Assembly (NCBI GenBank): GCA_049610565.1
Contig: JBMYZR010000004.1
Span: forward strand, 1 to 64,000
Direction: 5' to 3'
Origin: UBA8752 sp049610565
GTDB taxonomy: Bacteria > Bacteroidota > Bacteroidia > Flavobacteriales_D > Sanyastnellaceae
Length of the DNA: 64,000 bases
The notes below the pieces were generated by a model, which did not search any database, was not told where the DNA came from, and saw nothing but the letters and a program-made list of their open reading frames with translations. This document shows, piece after piece, positions 26,451 to 34,043 of the stretch; position 1 is the stretch's first letter; each line of letters opens with the position of its first letter. A program made the translations under genes and the position numbers.

Positions 26451-29400
26451 ACCTCCTGGAAGGTGAGGCTCTGCTGGAGAATTTGCGGGTTCTCGAGGTC
26501 TGCAGTCCGCGTCTGGAGGTTGACCGTCAGGTTGACTTCACCATCCGTCGTCAGCTGGGCGATGAGCACATGGCCATCGGCGTCCGGGAAGGCGGTGGGC
26601 TCCAGGTCGGGGTAGATGAAGACCGATCCTCCGTTGACATCGTTGGCCACGATGGCACCTCCGTTGGCTTCGAATTCAGCGAAGTCCAGACCGATGGTGC
26701 TCACATCGGCGGAGTTGTCCTGACCGCCCACGGTGAGCCAGCTGTCGAATTCGAGCAGCGGGTCGACCGGCAGGACGGCCGGGTTGTAGTCCACGGCAAG
26801 GGCTCCACCGAGCGCGTTCTGATAGAAGGTCGTGGTGGTGGTGATGGACAAGGGGACACTGTCGAAGCCGTACACGGCCACGAGTTGCTCGGTCGGGTCG
26901 GAGAACTCTGCCCACACGCGATAGGTGGTCATGCCGTTGACGGTGTTCTGGCCCACGACATCGTATCCGATCTGGACAAAGCTGCTCTCGACCACTTCGT
27001 CCTCGTCACAGATGCCGTCGTTGTCAGCGTCGTTGAGGCAGTTCCCGTCGCAGTCGAGGTTGTCGGCTGCGGGGTAGGTGCAGGACCCGTCGTCCACCGT
27101 AGCGGACGCGCTGTAGTTGCAGGCATCCGGGTCGGTGCAACCGGGGATGTCGCCACCTGTGCAGGTGTTGATGGTCTCCCCATCTCCGAAGTCGCCGCCC
27201 GTGGCCACCACCACACCGTCCACCTCGAGGGTGTAGCTGCCGTTGCCGTACTGACAGCAGATGCCGTCACCGAAGGAGTCGCTGACCGTGAGGTCGTAGC
27301 AACCCTCGGGGAGGCAGGCCGTTTCGACCACGGTCGCGTCGGGCTGGTCATACGGACCTCCGGACCACACCGTGTTGCCCGAGGCGTCGGTCAGGATCCA
27401 CGTGAACTCTCCCGGGTATTGGTCGAGCACGGTGGTCATGGTGTAGTTCACACCGTCGAGCACACAGGAACCGTCGTCCAGAATGGCGTCGGGATCGTAG
27501 TTGCAGGCATCGGGGTTGGTGCAGCCACCGCAGGTGCTGTTGTCTCCTCCGCACACGCCGCAATCGTCGTCGAAGAGGCAGGACCCATCATCCTGGGTGG
27601 CCGTCTCGTCGTAGTTGCAGGCTGCCGGCAGGGTGCATCCGAGGCAATCGAAATCGCAGGTGCCGTTGTCGATGCCCGCATCCGGATCGAAGTTGCAGGC
27701 CGTCGGATCGGTGCAGCCGAAGTTGAGGTTGTCCGTGCAGAATTCCGTGGTTTCTCCGAAATCGAAGTCCCCTCCGGAGGCAATGAGGTTGCCGTCCACC
27801 GTCAGGGTGTACCCACCCGGATCGAAGATGCCGTCCCCGAAGCTGTCGGCGATGCTGAAGGTGTAGCAACCATCACCCACGCAGAGGGACTGTTCGTCGG
27901 TTGTCCCCGCTCCGGTATAAGGGCCGCCGCTCAACAGGACCGTTCCCGTGGAGTCCGAGAGGGTCCAGGTCGTTTCTCCGGGCCAGGTGTCGGTTGTGAC
28001 ACTGACCGTTACGGCAATGCCGTCTCCGATGCAGCTTCCATCGTCGATGGTGGCCTCCGCATCGTAGTTGCAGCTTTCCGGGTCGGTGCAGCCGTAGCAG
28101 CTGAAGTCACAGGTGCCGTTGTCGAGCTCCGCATCGGCATCGTAGTTGCACGCGGTGGCATCGGTGCATCCGAAGGCTCCACCGACACAGAAAGTCGTGG
28201 ATTCGGATTCTCCGTATTCGCCACCCGCGGCCACGGTGGATCCGTCTACCGTCAATTCATAGTTGCCATCGCCAAAGGCACAGCAGATGCCGTCGCCGAA
28301 GCTGTCGTAGATGGTGAAGGTGTAGCACCCTTCGGCCGCGCAGAAGTTCTCGACCAGGGTGGTCGCCGCATCCGCATACGGGCCGCCGGACGCCACGATG
28401 GCCCCGGTGCTGTCCGTGAGGTCCCACGTGATCTCACCGGGGTAGTTGTCCGTCAGGAGGGTCAGGGTGAACCCAAGACCTTCCGAGAGACAGGACCCGT
28501 CGTCGATGACGGCGTCCGGATCGTAGTTGCATGCGGTGCTGTCGGTGCAGCCTCCACAGGTGCTGTCGTCTCCTCCACACTCACCGCAGAGGTCGAGGAA
28601 CAGGCAGGACCCGTCGTCGATGATGACGGTGGCGTCGTAGTTGCAGGCGGTGCTGTCGGTGCAGCCACCGCAGGTGCTGTTGTCCCCGGCGCAGATGCCG
28701 CAGAGGTCGAGGTCGGCACAAGAGCCATCGTCCACCGTCGCATCCTCGTCGTAGTTGCAACTGGCCGGGTCGGTGCAGCCGTCGATCACACCGCCGATGC
28801 AGACATCGTTGAGGGTGATGTCGGCCACGTAGGTCACGTCGCCGCTGCTGGAGTAGCCGTTGATGAGTTGAATCGACCAGTCTCCGTCACCGGACAGTTC
28901 CGCTCCGCTCAGGTCGATGGTGGCGAGGTAGGATCCCGAATCACCGAGCGTCCAATCATCAGGCCACAGACCGTACCCGCCGAGGTCCGTGCATCCGGCA
29001 CTGATGCCGGCGGTGAAGCCTCCGAACTCGATGCATTCGCCCGACGGTGCCGTGATGACCACGAGCATGTCCGCGGCCCAGCTTCCGGCGCTGGTGGTGT
29101 AGTCGAGGGCGATGTCGAATGTGCTCAATTCGCCCGTGCCGGTGAAGGAGACGGCCGTGCCGCTGGCTCCACCCGCAAGGGTTTCGGTGATGCTCAAGTC
29201 CGTGGAGCAGTCGCAGATGCCACCCACCGGGGGGTAGGTGCAGGACGCATCATCGATGGTGGCGTCCGGGTTGTAGTTGCACGCGGTGGAATCGGTGCAG
29301 CCCACGCAGCTCGTGCCATCGCCGGCGCAGACGCCGCATTGGTCGATGTCGGCGCAGCTGCCGTCGTCCACCGTGGCGTCCGGGTTGTAGTTGCAGAATC

Positions 29401-31126
29401 CGGGATCGGTGCAGCCGAAGCAACTGAAGTCGCAGCTGCCGTCGTCTGCCACGGCATCCGGGTTGTAGTTGCAGGCACCGGAATCGGTGCAGCCGAGGAC
29501 AATGTCGCCCACGCAGACTTCCGTGGATTCGGTGTCTCCGAAGTCTCCTCCGGAGGCCAGTACGACGCCATCCTGTGAGAACTCGTATCCGCCGTTGCCG
29601 TAGGCGCAGCACATGCCGTCACCAAAGCTGTCGTTGATGGTGAGGGTGTAGCAGCCATCCCCGACGCAGGTGGATTCGACCACGGTGCCACTGGCCCCGT
29701 ACGGCCCACCGGACCAGACGACATTGCCGTCGGCATCGGCCAGGAACCAGCTCGTCTCTCCGGGGTAGTTGTCGAGCGTGAGGGTCAGCTCCACATCCAC
29801 GCCTTGTGAATCCAAGCTGAAGTCGCTGCTGGCCGCGTCATTGGACGTGTCCTCGTCAATCCCGCCATTGGGGGCGGAGACCGTCGCGGCGAACGTGTGG
29901 TCCCCATCACCGGGGGTCAAGGTGCCCAAGCTCACGGATTCGGACTCGCCGAATTCGAGGGAGCCGGTCCAGCTGTAGGTCATGTCTGCTCCATTGTCCA
30001 CGGAGTAGGTGATGGTCGCGGAGGTCAGGGTGTTGCCTCCATTGTTGAAGAGCACCACGCTGGCGTCGACCTCGGTGGCGCAGGTGAAGCCCGCGGGAGA
30101 GTTGACCGCGTTCAATGCCGCATCCAGGTCGAAGTCCGGGACGGCCGGCAGGCAGCCATCCGAAGAGAGCAGGCTGGCCCGGGTGCCGCCGGGTGCAAAC
30201 AGGGCCTGCATGCGGTCTGCCTGTCCCTGGGAGAAGACGTTCATGCAGGCGTCGTCGGAATAGTCCATGTAGTTCTGGACCATGTCTTCGGTGCTGCAGC
30301 TGATGTGGCCGAGGGCGCAGCCGTAGTTGGCGCCATCGGACTCCGGCGTGTCCGCCACGAAGTCGTCGGCTCCACAACCGCCGTCGCCCCAGATGTGGCG
30401 CAGGTTGAGCCAGTGGCCGACCTCGTGGGTCGCCGTCCGTCCGAGGTTGTAGGCACCGGCTCCGGGACCATTGAGGCCCGTGAACTGGTAGCCGCAGACG
30501 ATGCCGTCCGTGGCGGGGTTGCCACCGGGGAACTGGGCGTAACCCAGCAGTCCGCCACCGAGGTTGCAGACCCAGAAGTTCATGTACTCATCGGCCGGCC
30601 AAGCGTCGGAGCCTCCTGCGCTGGAGAACTTGACGTTGTCCGATGTGCCGAACCCACTGACTGTGGTGGGCACCCGCAGGATGCCGTCAGACGGGGCGCC
30701 GTTCGGGGCGCGGGTGGCGAGGCAGAACTCGATCTCCGTGTCGGCGGCTTGCGGCCAGATGTTGTCCTGGTCGGCGTTCATCCGGCGGAAGTCGTCGTTG
30801 AGGATTTGCAGCTGTTCGAGGAGCCGGGCATCGGGGATGTTTTCCTGCTCGTTGGCGTAGACCACGTGGAACACCACCGGGATGGTGACCACGACAGGCT
30901 GCATCTGTGCGCCATTGGCACGGGCCTCCTGTCGGGCTTGCACGAAGGCGGCCGTGTGCTGTTCGATGTCCGCGTGATGCTTGGCGTAAGCAGCATCGAT
31001 GCCCATCATCTGGACATGCTTGTCGTGGGCTGCACAGGAGCGTTGAGCGGGCGCTTCAGGGGTTTTGACCTGCGCGGAAAGGGTGACGCCCAAGCACAGG
31101 GCGAGAAAGAGAGAGGAAATTCTCAT
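26273..31126 (-). CDS. giant secreted M43 (pappalysin/cytophagalysin) metalloprotease mosaic
   Basis: A 1617-residue exported protein. After the signal peptide (ends LSAQ) the metalloprotease domain spans about 75-325. It has the zinc motif HEVGHWLNLRH (234-244), giving His234, Glu235, His238 and His244, and the Met-turn in MVQNYMDYS. A CARDB-like domain follows (about 330-435). Then come four copies of a beta domain (DNYPGET...GGPY...GCYTF...DSFGDG) interleaved with twelve Cys-rich GCTDxxACNYD units. Next is a unique beta region and a C-terminal dockerin-like cassette ending FGSSCE. It is translationally coupled to the serine protease (TGATG). It probably digests proteins at the cell surface or outside. 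Confidence 0.87.
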   Translation of the reverse strand: MRISSLFLALCLGVTLSAQVKTPEAPAQRSCAAHDKHVQMMGIDAAYAKHHADIEQHTAAFVQARQEARANGAQMQPVVVTIPVVFHVVYANEQENIPDARLLEQLQILNDDFRRMNADQDNIWPQAADTEIEFCLATRAPNGAPSDGILRVPTTVSGFGTSDNVKFSSAGGSDAWPADEYMNFWVCNLGGGLLGYAQFPGGNPATDGIVCGYQFTGLNGPGAGAYNLGRTATHEVGHWLNLRHIWGDGGCGADDFVADTPESDGANYGCALGHISCSTEDMVQNYMDYSDDACMNVFSQGQADRMQALFAPGGTRASLLSSDGCLPAVPDFDLDAALNAVNSPAGFTCATEVDASVVLFNNGGNTLTSATITYSVDNGADMTYSWTGSLEFGESESVSLGTLTPGDGDHTFAATVSAPNGGIDEDTSNDAASSDFSLDSQGVDVELTLTLDNYPGETSWFLADADGNVVWSGGPYGASGTVVESTCVGDGCYTLTINDSFGDGMCCAYGNGGYEFSQDGVVLASGGDFGDTESTEVCVGDIVLGCTDSGACNYNPDAVADDGSCDFSCFGCTDPGFCNYNPDATVDDGSCADIDQCGVCAGDGTSCVGCTDSTACNYNPDATIDDASCTYPPVGGICDCSTDLSITETLAGGASGTAVSFTGTGELSTFDIALDYTTSAGSWAADMLVVITAPSGECIEFGGFTAGISAGCTDLGGYGLWPDDWTLGDSGSYLATIDLSGAELSGDGDWSIQLINGYSSSGDVTYVADITLNDVCIGGVIDGCTDPASCNYDEDATVDDGSCADLDLCGICAGDNSTCGGCTDSTACNYDATVIIDDGSCLFLDLCGECGGDDSTCGGCTDSTACNYDPDAVIDDGSCLSEGLGFTLTLLTDNYPGEITWDLTDSTGAIVASGGPYADAATTLVENFCAAEGCYTFTIYDSFGDGICCAFGDGNYELTVDGSTVAAGGEYGESESTTFCVGGAFGCTDATACNYDADAELDNGTCDFSCYGCTDPESCNYDAEATIDDGSCIGDGIAVTVSVTTDTWPGETTWTLSDSTGTVLLSGGPYTGAGTTDEQSLCVGDGCYTFSIADSFGDGIFDPGGYTLTVDGNLIASGGDFDFGETTEFCTDNLNFGCTDPTACNFDPDAGIDNGTCDFDCLGCTLPAACNYDETATQDDGSCLFDDDCGVCGGDNSTCGGCTNPDACNYDPDAILDDGSCVLDGVNYTMTTVLDQYPGEFTWILTDASGNTVWSGGPYDQPDATVVETACLPEGCYDLTVSDSFGDGICCQYGNGSYTLEVDGVVVATGGDFGDGETINTCTGGDIPGCTDPDACNYSASATVDDGSCTYPAADNLDCDGNCLNDADNDGICDEDEVVESSFVQIGYDVVGQNTVNGMTTYRVWAEFSDPTEQLVAVYGFDSVPLSITTTTTFYQNALGGALAVDYNPAVLPVDPLLEFDSWLTVGGQDNSADVSTIGLDFAEFEANGGAIVANDVNGGSVFIYPDLEPTAFPDADGHVLIAQLTTDGEVNLTVNLQTRTADLENPQILQQSLTFQEVYECFGDFNNDGIIGIGDLLMLLGDFGCPADCTHDMNGDGTVTTSDMLVMLSLFGSSCE
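27060..29790 (-). repeat. tandem Cys-rich and beta-domain repeats inside the M43 protease gene
   Basis: Twelve units of the form GCTDPxACNYDxDAxxDDGSC, some with an added DLCGICAGDNSTCG linker, and four about 105-residue beta domains. In DNA the units are recognised on the plus strand by repeats such as GTAGTTGCA and GTCGGTGCA. The third beta domain has lost the CC pair (GDGIFDPGG instead of GDGICC). Pattern suggests expansion by unequal recombination. Confidence 0.85.
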
Positions 31127-31239
31127 GGTGGGTTTGGTTCAGCTGGCAGACAGGGTCCGGCACATCAATATGCACAGAACTGCCGGAAATCGCGACTTTA
31201 TTATCTACGTTCTTCTCAACCCTTTTGTTGGTGGAACGG

Positions 31240-31269
31240 TTGCAGACAATGGGTTTTGATGTAAATTCG
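31240..31269 (+). promoter_or_regulatory. promoter of tRNA-Gly (TTG, 19 nt, TAAATTCG)
   Basis: TTG at 31240-31242 and TAAATTCG at 31262-31269 are separated by 19 nt, as in Bacteroidota sigma-A promoters. The tRNA begins 11 nt after the box. The rest of the 153-bp gap 31127-31279 is AT-rich and should also hold the minus-strand protease promoter, which I cannot pinpoint. Confidence 0.6.
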
Positions 31270-31279
31270 CCGTCCGCAA

Positions 31280-31352
31280 GCGAGAATAGCTCAGTTGGTA
31301 GAGCACAACCTTGCCAAGGTTGGGGTCGCGAGTTCGAGTCTCGTTTCTCGCT
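31280..31352 (+). tRNA. tRNA-Gly (anticodon GCC)
   Basis: A 73-nt cloverleaf. Acceptor GCGAGAA pairs with TTCTCGC, discriminator T. The anticodon stem CAACC/GGTTG holds loop TTGCCAA with anticodon GCC at 31313-31315. The T arm is GCGAG-TTCGAGT-CTCGT. CCA is not encoded. Confidence 0.95.
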
Positions 31353-31358
31353 CAAGGT

Positions 31359-31384
31359 GAAGGGCTTCCGAAAGGAGGCCCTTC
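31359..31384. terminator. terminator after tRNA-Gly
   Basis: GAAGGGCTTCC and GGAGGCCCTTC form an 11-bp stem (one G-U) with a GAAA loop, followed by TTCATTTC. It lies between the tRNA and the convergent waaA stop. Confidence 0.75.
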
Positions 31385-31400
31385 TTCATTTCGGGGTCGT

Positions 31401-32675
31401 TCATCGGCCAGCCCCAGTGCCCAGGATGCGGTCCGCAATGCGGTGGGCAGCGCCACTTCGCTTCGTTACCCAACGGCTGGCGATGACGCCTTTCTCTTCG
31501 AGAGTGGAGGCCGAGTCGGGCGCCATCCAGGTCCGCAGGAGATCGGCCATCTCGTCGGGAGTGTTGCACACATGCAGGGCGCCTTCGGCTTCGAGGGCGA
31601 CGATTTCCCGGAATCCTTCGGTGGCCGGCCCGACAGCGATTGGCAATCCGAAGGCTGCCGGCTCCAGCGTGTTGTGCACGCCAGCGCCCCATCCGCCCCC
31701 GACAACGGCGAGGGTGCCGAGGCGGTAGGCGTGCTTGAGGAGGCCGACTTCATCGAGGATCAACCCTTCAGAAGGGGGCAGATTCCCCGTCCGGTGCTGG
31801 GAGGTTCTCGGAAATCCCGAGGCGGAGGCCCACTCCGCAACGGCTGGACTGCCCACTTCGTGGGGAGCGACGAGGAAGCACCAGGCCTCACGACGCCCAA
31901 AGCAGCCTTGCACCGCCTGCCATTCCCCGGGCCAGGCGCTCCCGACAATCAGCAAGGTCCGTTCGCCGATCCAGGTCGACAGGCGGTTCAGCTGGACCTG
32001 GACCTTGTCGCCAGCCGGTCTCGACGCGGTGTCCAGCACGCGGTCCACGCGTGGGTCTCCCGTGACGTCGCAGTCGATTCCGAAGCGGGCCATGACCGCT
32101 TTCGATTCGCCATCCTGCACTTGAACCGTGGTGAAGGCGGACAGGAGGCTGCGGATGCCCGCGCCCCAGCGGTTGGCGGGGAACCGTCCGCGGTCAAACC
32201 GCCCTGCGACCAGGTGGACCCGGCATCCGGCCTCCAGTCGAGCGTTCAGGAGACCCGGCCACAGTTCATATTTGATGAGGACCGTGTCCGCCGCGGGAAT
32301 CAACGCGTGGAACCGCCGCATGGCGCGCGGGCTGTCCAAGGGCAGGTAGTCAACGTGGTCGGCGACGTCCGGTGGCACGGACTCGATGCCGGAGGGGGAG
32401 AAGAAGGTCAACAGGATGGGGCGCTCCGGCGCACGCTCCCGCAAGGCGGCCAGGACCGGTGCTCCCTGCTCGAATTCGCCGAAGCTGGCGCAATGGAGGT
32501 GGATCCACTCTCCCCGTCGATCGGGGCCGGCATTTCGTGCGGCTTGGGCGAGCCGGTCCTCCCACCCTCGGCGGCCTGTCACGGCTTTCCGCGCTTTGGG
32601 GTGCCCCACCGCGGCGGCGAGGTGCACCCCGGTCCTGTAGGCGGCCAGCCCCAATGCGTAAAGCACTCCGAACAT
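31401..32675 (-). CDS. waaA: 3-deoxy-D-manno-octulosonic acid (Kdo) transferase
   Basis: A 424-residue inner-membrane GT30 enzyme that adds Kdo to lipid A precursor. It has an N-terminal membrane anchor (MFGVLYALGLAAYRTGVHL) and the catalytic Glu region IHLHCASFGEFEQGAPVL. Later come LIKYELWPGLL and, near the C-terminus, GGGWGAGVHNTLEPAAFGLP, which is the CMP-Kdo binding E-P-A motif. ATG 32675 overlaps the stop of the preceding gene as TGATG, deciding it over an in-frame start at 32903. It sits in a three-gene unit with two outer-membrane-type proteins. Confidence 0.92.
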   Translation of the reverse strand: MFGVLYALGLAAYRTGVHLAAAVGHPKARKAVTGRRGWEDRLAQAARNAGPDRRGEWIHLHCASFGEFEQGAPVLAALRERAPERPILLTFFSPSGIESVPPDVADHVDYLPLDSPRAMRRFHALIPAADTVLIKYELWPGLLNARLEAGCRVHLVAGRFDRGRFPANRWGAGIRSLLSAFTTVQVQDGESKAVMARFGIDCDVTGDPRVDRVLDTASRPAGDKVQVQLNRLSTWIGERTLLIVGSAWPGEWQAVQGCFGRREAWCFLVAPHEVGSPAVAEWASASGFPRTSQHRTGNLPPSEGLILDEVGLLKHAYRLGTLAVVGGGWGAGVHNTLEPAAFGLPIAVGPATEGFREIVALEAEGALHVCNTPDEMADLLRTWMAPDSASTLEEKGVIASRWVTKRSGAAHRIADRILGTGAGR

Positions 32676-33448
32676 CAATAGACGTAATCGACCGACGTGC
32701 TCCTCGCCTCGAGCCGAAGGATCCAGGCGGCGAACAGCCCCAACGCCCCATCCCGTCGGGGGCCGACATCCACCGTGCCCGTGTCGGCATTCCATGCCCG
32801 GCTTGGGGACAGCCGACCGATCAGGGCCTCCAAGCCGAACTGGAAGCGCGCCTGTCCCTTGGGGGAGTGGTATTCGATGCCGGCGCGGGGCACCAGGACC
32901 CATCCCCCGCTGAGGCGGTCATAGCCCTTGAGGTAGGGGTCTTCCAATTGGGTGATGCGGTTGCCCCGGTTCTGGAAGTGGACCTTGTGTTCCCAGAACC
33001 CGGCGCCCAGCTCGGCAATGAACCCCGTTTCCGGGTGCCGAACGCCCAGTGGCCACTTGCGGCCGAGCGTGGCGAGCAAGAGGGTCCCGCGCTGCTGCGG
33101 GGTGACGAGGGCGATGCGGCCTTCATTGTCGATGACATGGCCTCGGGGGTCGATGAGGTTCTGCAGCAGACCGGGTTCCCGGACGTCGGCGCCGGTCTGG
33201 AACCGATACTGGACGCCGTATCGCCACCCGGAATCGGCGGTCCGTCTCCACCCGATGCCGACGGTGTTGGCCGTTCCGAATCGGTCGGCGAGGTCTCCCC
33301 AAGGGACATGCAACGCCGTGTGGATGAGCAGTTGGTGGCCCGGTTGGGCGGCGGGGCGCGCCTCGGAACCGTCCTGGCTCCATCCGGTCTGGAAGGCAGC
33401 GAGGCTGGCGAGCAGCAGGAGGGCAGAACGGGTGTGGCGAATGGGCAT
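32675..33448 (-). CDS. exported beta-barrel-type protein of unknown function, upstream of waaA
   Basis: A 257-residue protein with a signal peptide (SALLLLASLAAFQTGWSQ). Alternating hydrophobic strands follow, for example WRYGVQYRFQTGADV, FIAELGAGFWEHKVHF and VPRAGIEYHSPKGQARFQFG. The C-terminus (TSVDYVY) ends in an aromatic residue, typical of outer-membrane barrels. No named family recognised with certainty. The ATG at 33448 overlaps the previous stop (TGATG) and its own stop overlaps waaA, so it may relate to LPS or envelope assembly; that is inferred from position. Confidence 0.7.
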   Translation of the reverse strand: MPIRHTRSALLLLASLAAFQTGWSQDGSEARPAAQPGHQLLIHTALHVPWGDLADRFGTANTVGIGWRRTADSGWRYGVQYRFQTGADVREPGLLQNLIDPRGHVIDNEGRIALVTPQQRGTLLLATLGRKWPLGVRHPETGFIAELGAGFWEHKVHFQNRGNRITQLEDPYLKGYDRLSGGWVLVPRAGIEYHSPKGQARFQFGLEALIGRLSPSRAWNADTGTVDVGPRRDGALGLFAAWILRLEARSTSVDYVY

Positions 33449-33975
33449 CACAGGGGGAAACTGACGCCGACCAGGAAACCGCTCATCAAGGTGCCGCCGT
33501 CCATCTGGACGAGAAAGGTCATGTCCTTGTAGGTGTAGCGTCCGCCGATGTGGCCGCTGAGGTTGGTGCCTCCGATGGCGCTGCCGTCATAGGTGCCGGG
33601 TGCGGGACCGGCTCCTGCCCAGCGGTAGCGGTGGGCGTGCCACCCGAGCGTCAGTCCGGCGAAGAGGTCGAAGGGCGGAGGAGCGAGTTCAATGAAGTGG
33701 TAATGGCCTTGCAGCGCCACGCCATAGTATTGATGGGACCACATTCCGGCCGCACCATTTTCCCGGTCGGACTGGAAGGAGGCCATCAGGCTGACCGAAA
33801 TGTGGTCGTCCACTGTCTGTTCCACGCCGGCAAACACGGGCAATCCCCGGGTGCTCATGCCCAGCCCGGCATTGATCAGGTCCCACCGCCCTCCGGACTC
33901 CAGGCGAACCTGCGCCTGCCCCGAGTTGTCAAGAACGAGGAAGGCCCCCAATGCGATGATGGCAAAGCGTGTCAC
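33448..33975 (-). CDS. exported beta-rich protein of unknown function (GTG start)
   Basis: A 175-residue protein. With GTG at 33975 it starts with VTRFAIIALGAFLVLDNSGQ, a plausible signal peptide cleaved after QA. An in-frame ATG at 34065 would add 30 residues that lie in the divergent promoter region. The mature part has barrel-like strands (VSLMASFQSDREN, LFAGLTLGWHAHRYR) and ends in FLVGVSFPL. No family recognised. It is the first gene of the unit with the next exported protein and waaA. Confidence 0.6.
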   Translation of the reverse strand: MTRFAIIALGAFLVLDNSGQAQVRLESGGRWDLINAGLGMSTRGLPVFAGVEQTVDDHISVSLMASFQSDRENGAAGMWSHQYYGVALQGHYHFIELAPPPFDLFAGLTLGWHAHRYRWAGAGPAPGTYDGSAIGGTNLSGHIGGRYTYKDMTFLVQMDGGTLMSGFLVGVSFPL

Positions 33976-34043
33976 GAGCCTCCCCTTCGACTTCGGTTGT
34001 AGGCCGAAAAGTTGTCGATGAAATTCAGTAAATTGTAGACGAA

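Noticed and set aside
26351..29578. A 1075-codon open frame on the plus strand, opposite the M43 protease gene
   Set aside because: It is a by-product of the GC-rich, repeat-rich coding strand. It has low-complexity Val/Gly/Ala/Arg composition, no domain, no signal, and follows the opposite gene's repeat structure.
27060..29790. Possible CRISPR array, because of regularly spaced short repeats such as GTAGTTGCA
   Set aside because: The repeats are in frame within one protein, imperfect, and encode conserved Cys-rich units; no cas genes are near.
23938..31352. Genomic island between tRNA-Leu and tRNA-Gly
   Set aside because: No integrase, no direct repeat of a tRNA 3' end, and no clear change in base composition. 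The genes look like normal secretome genes of this clade.
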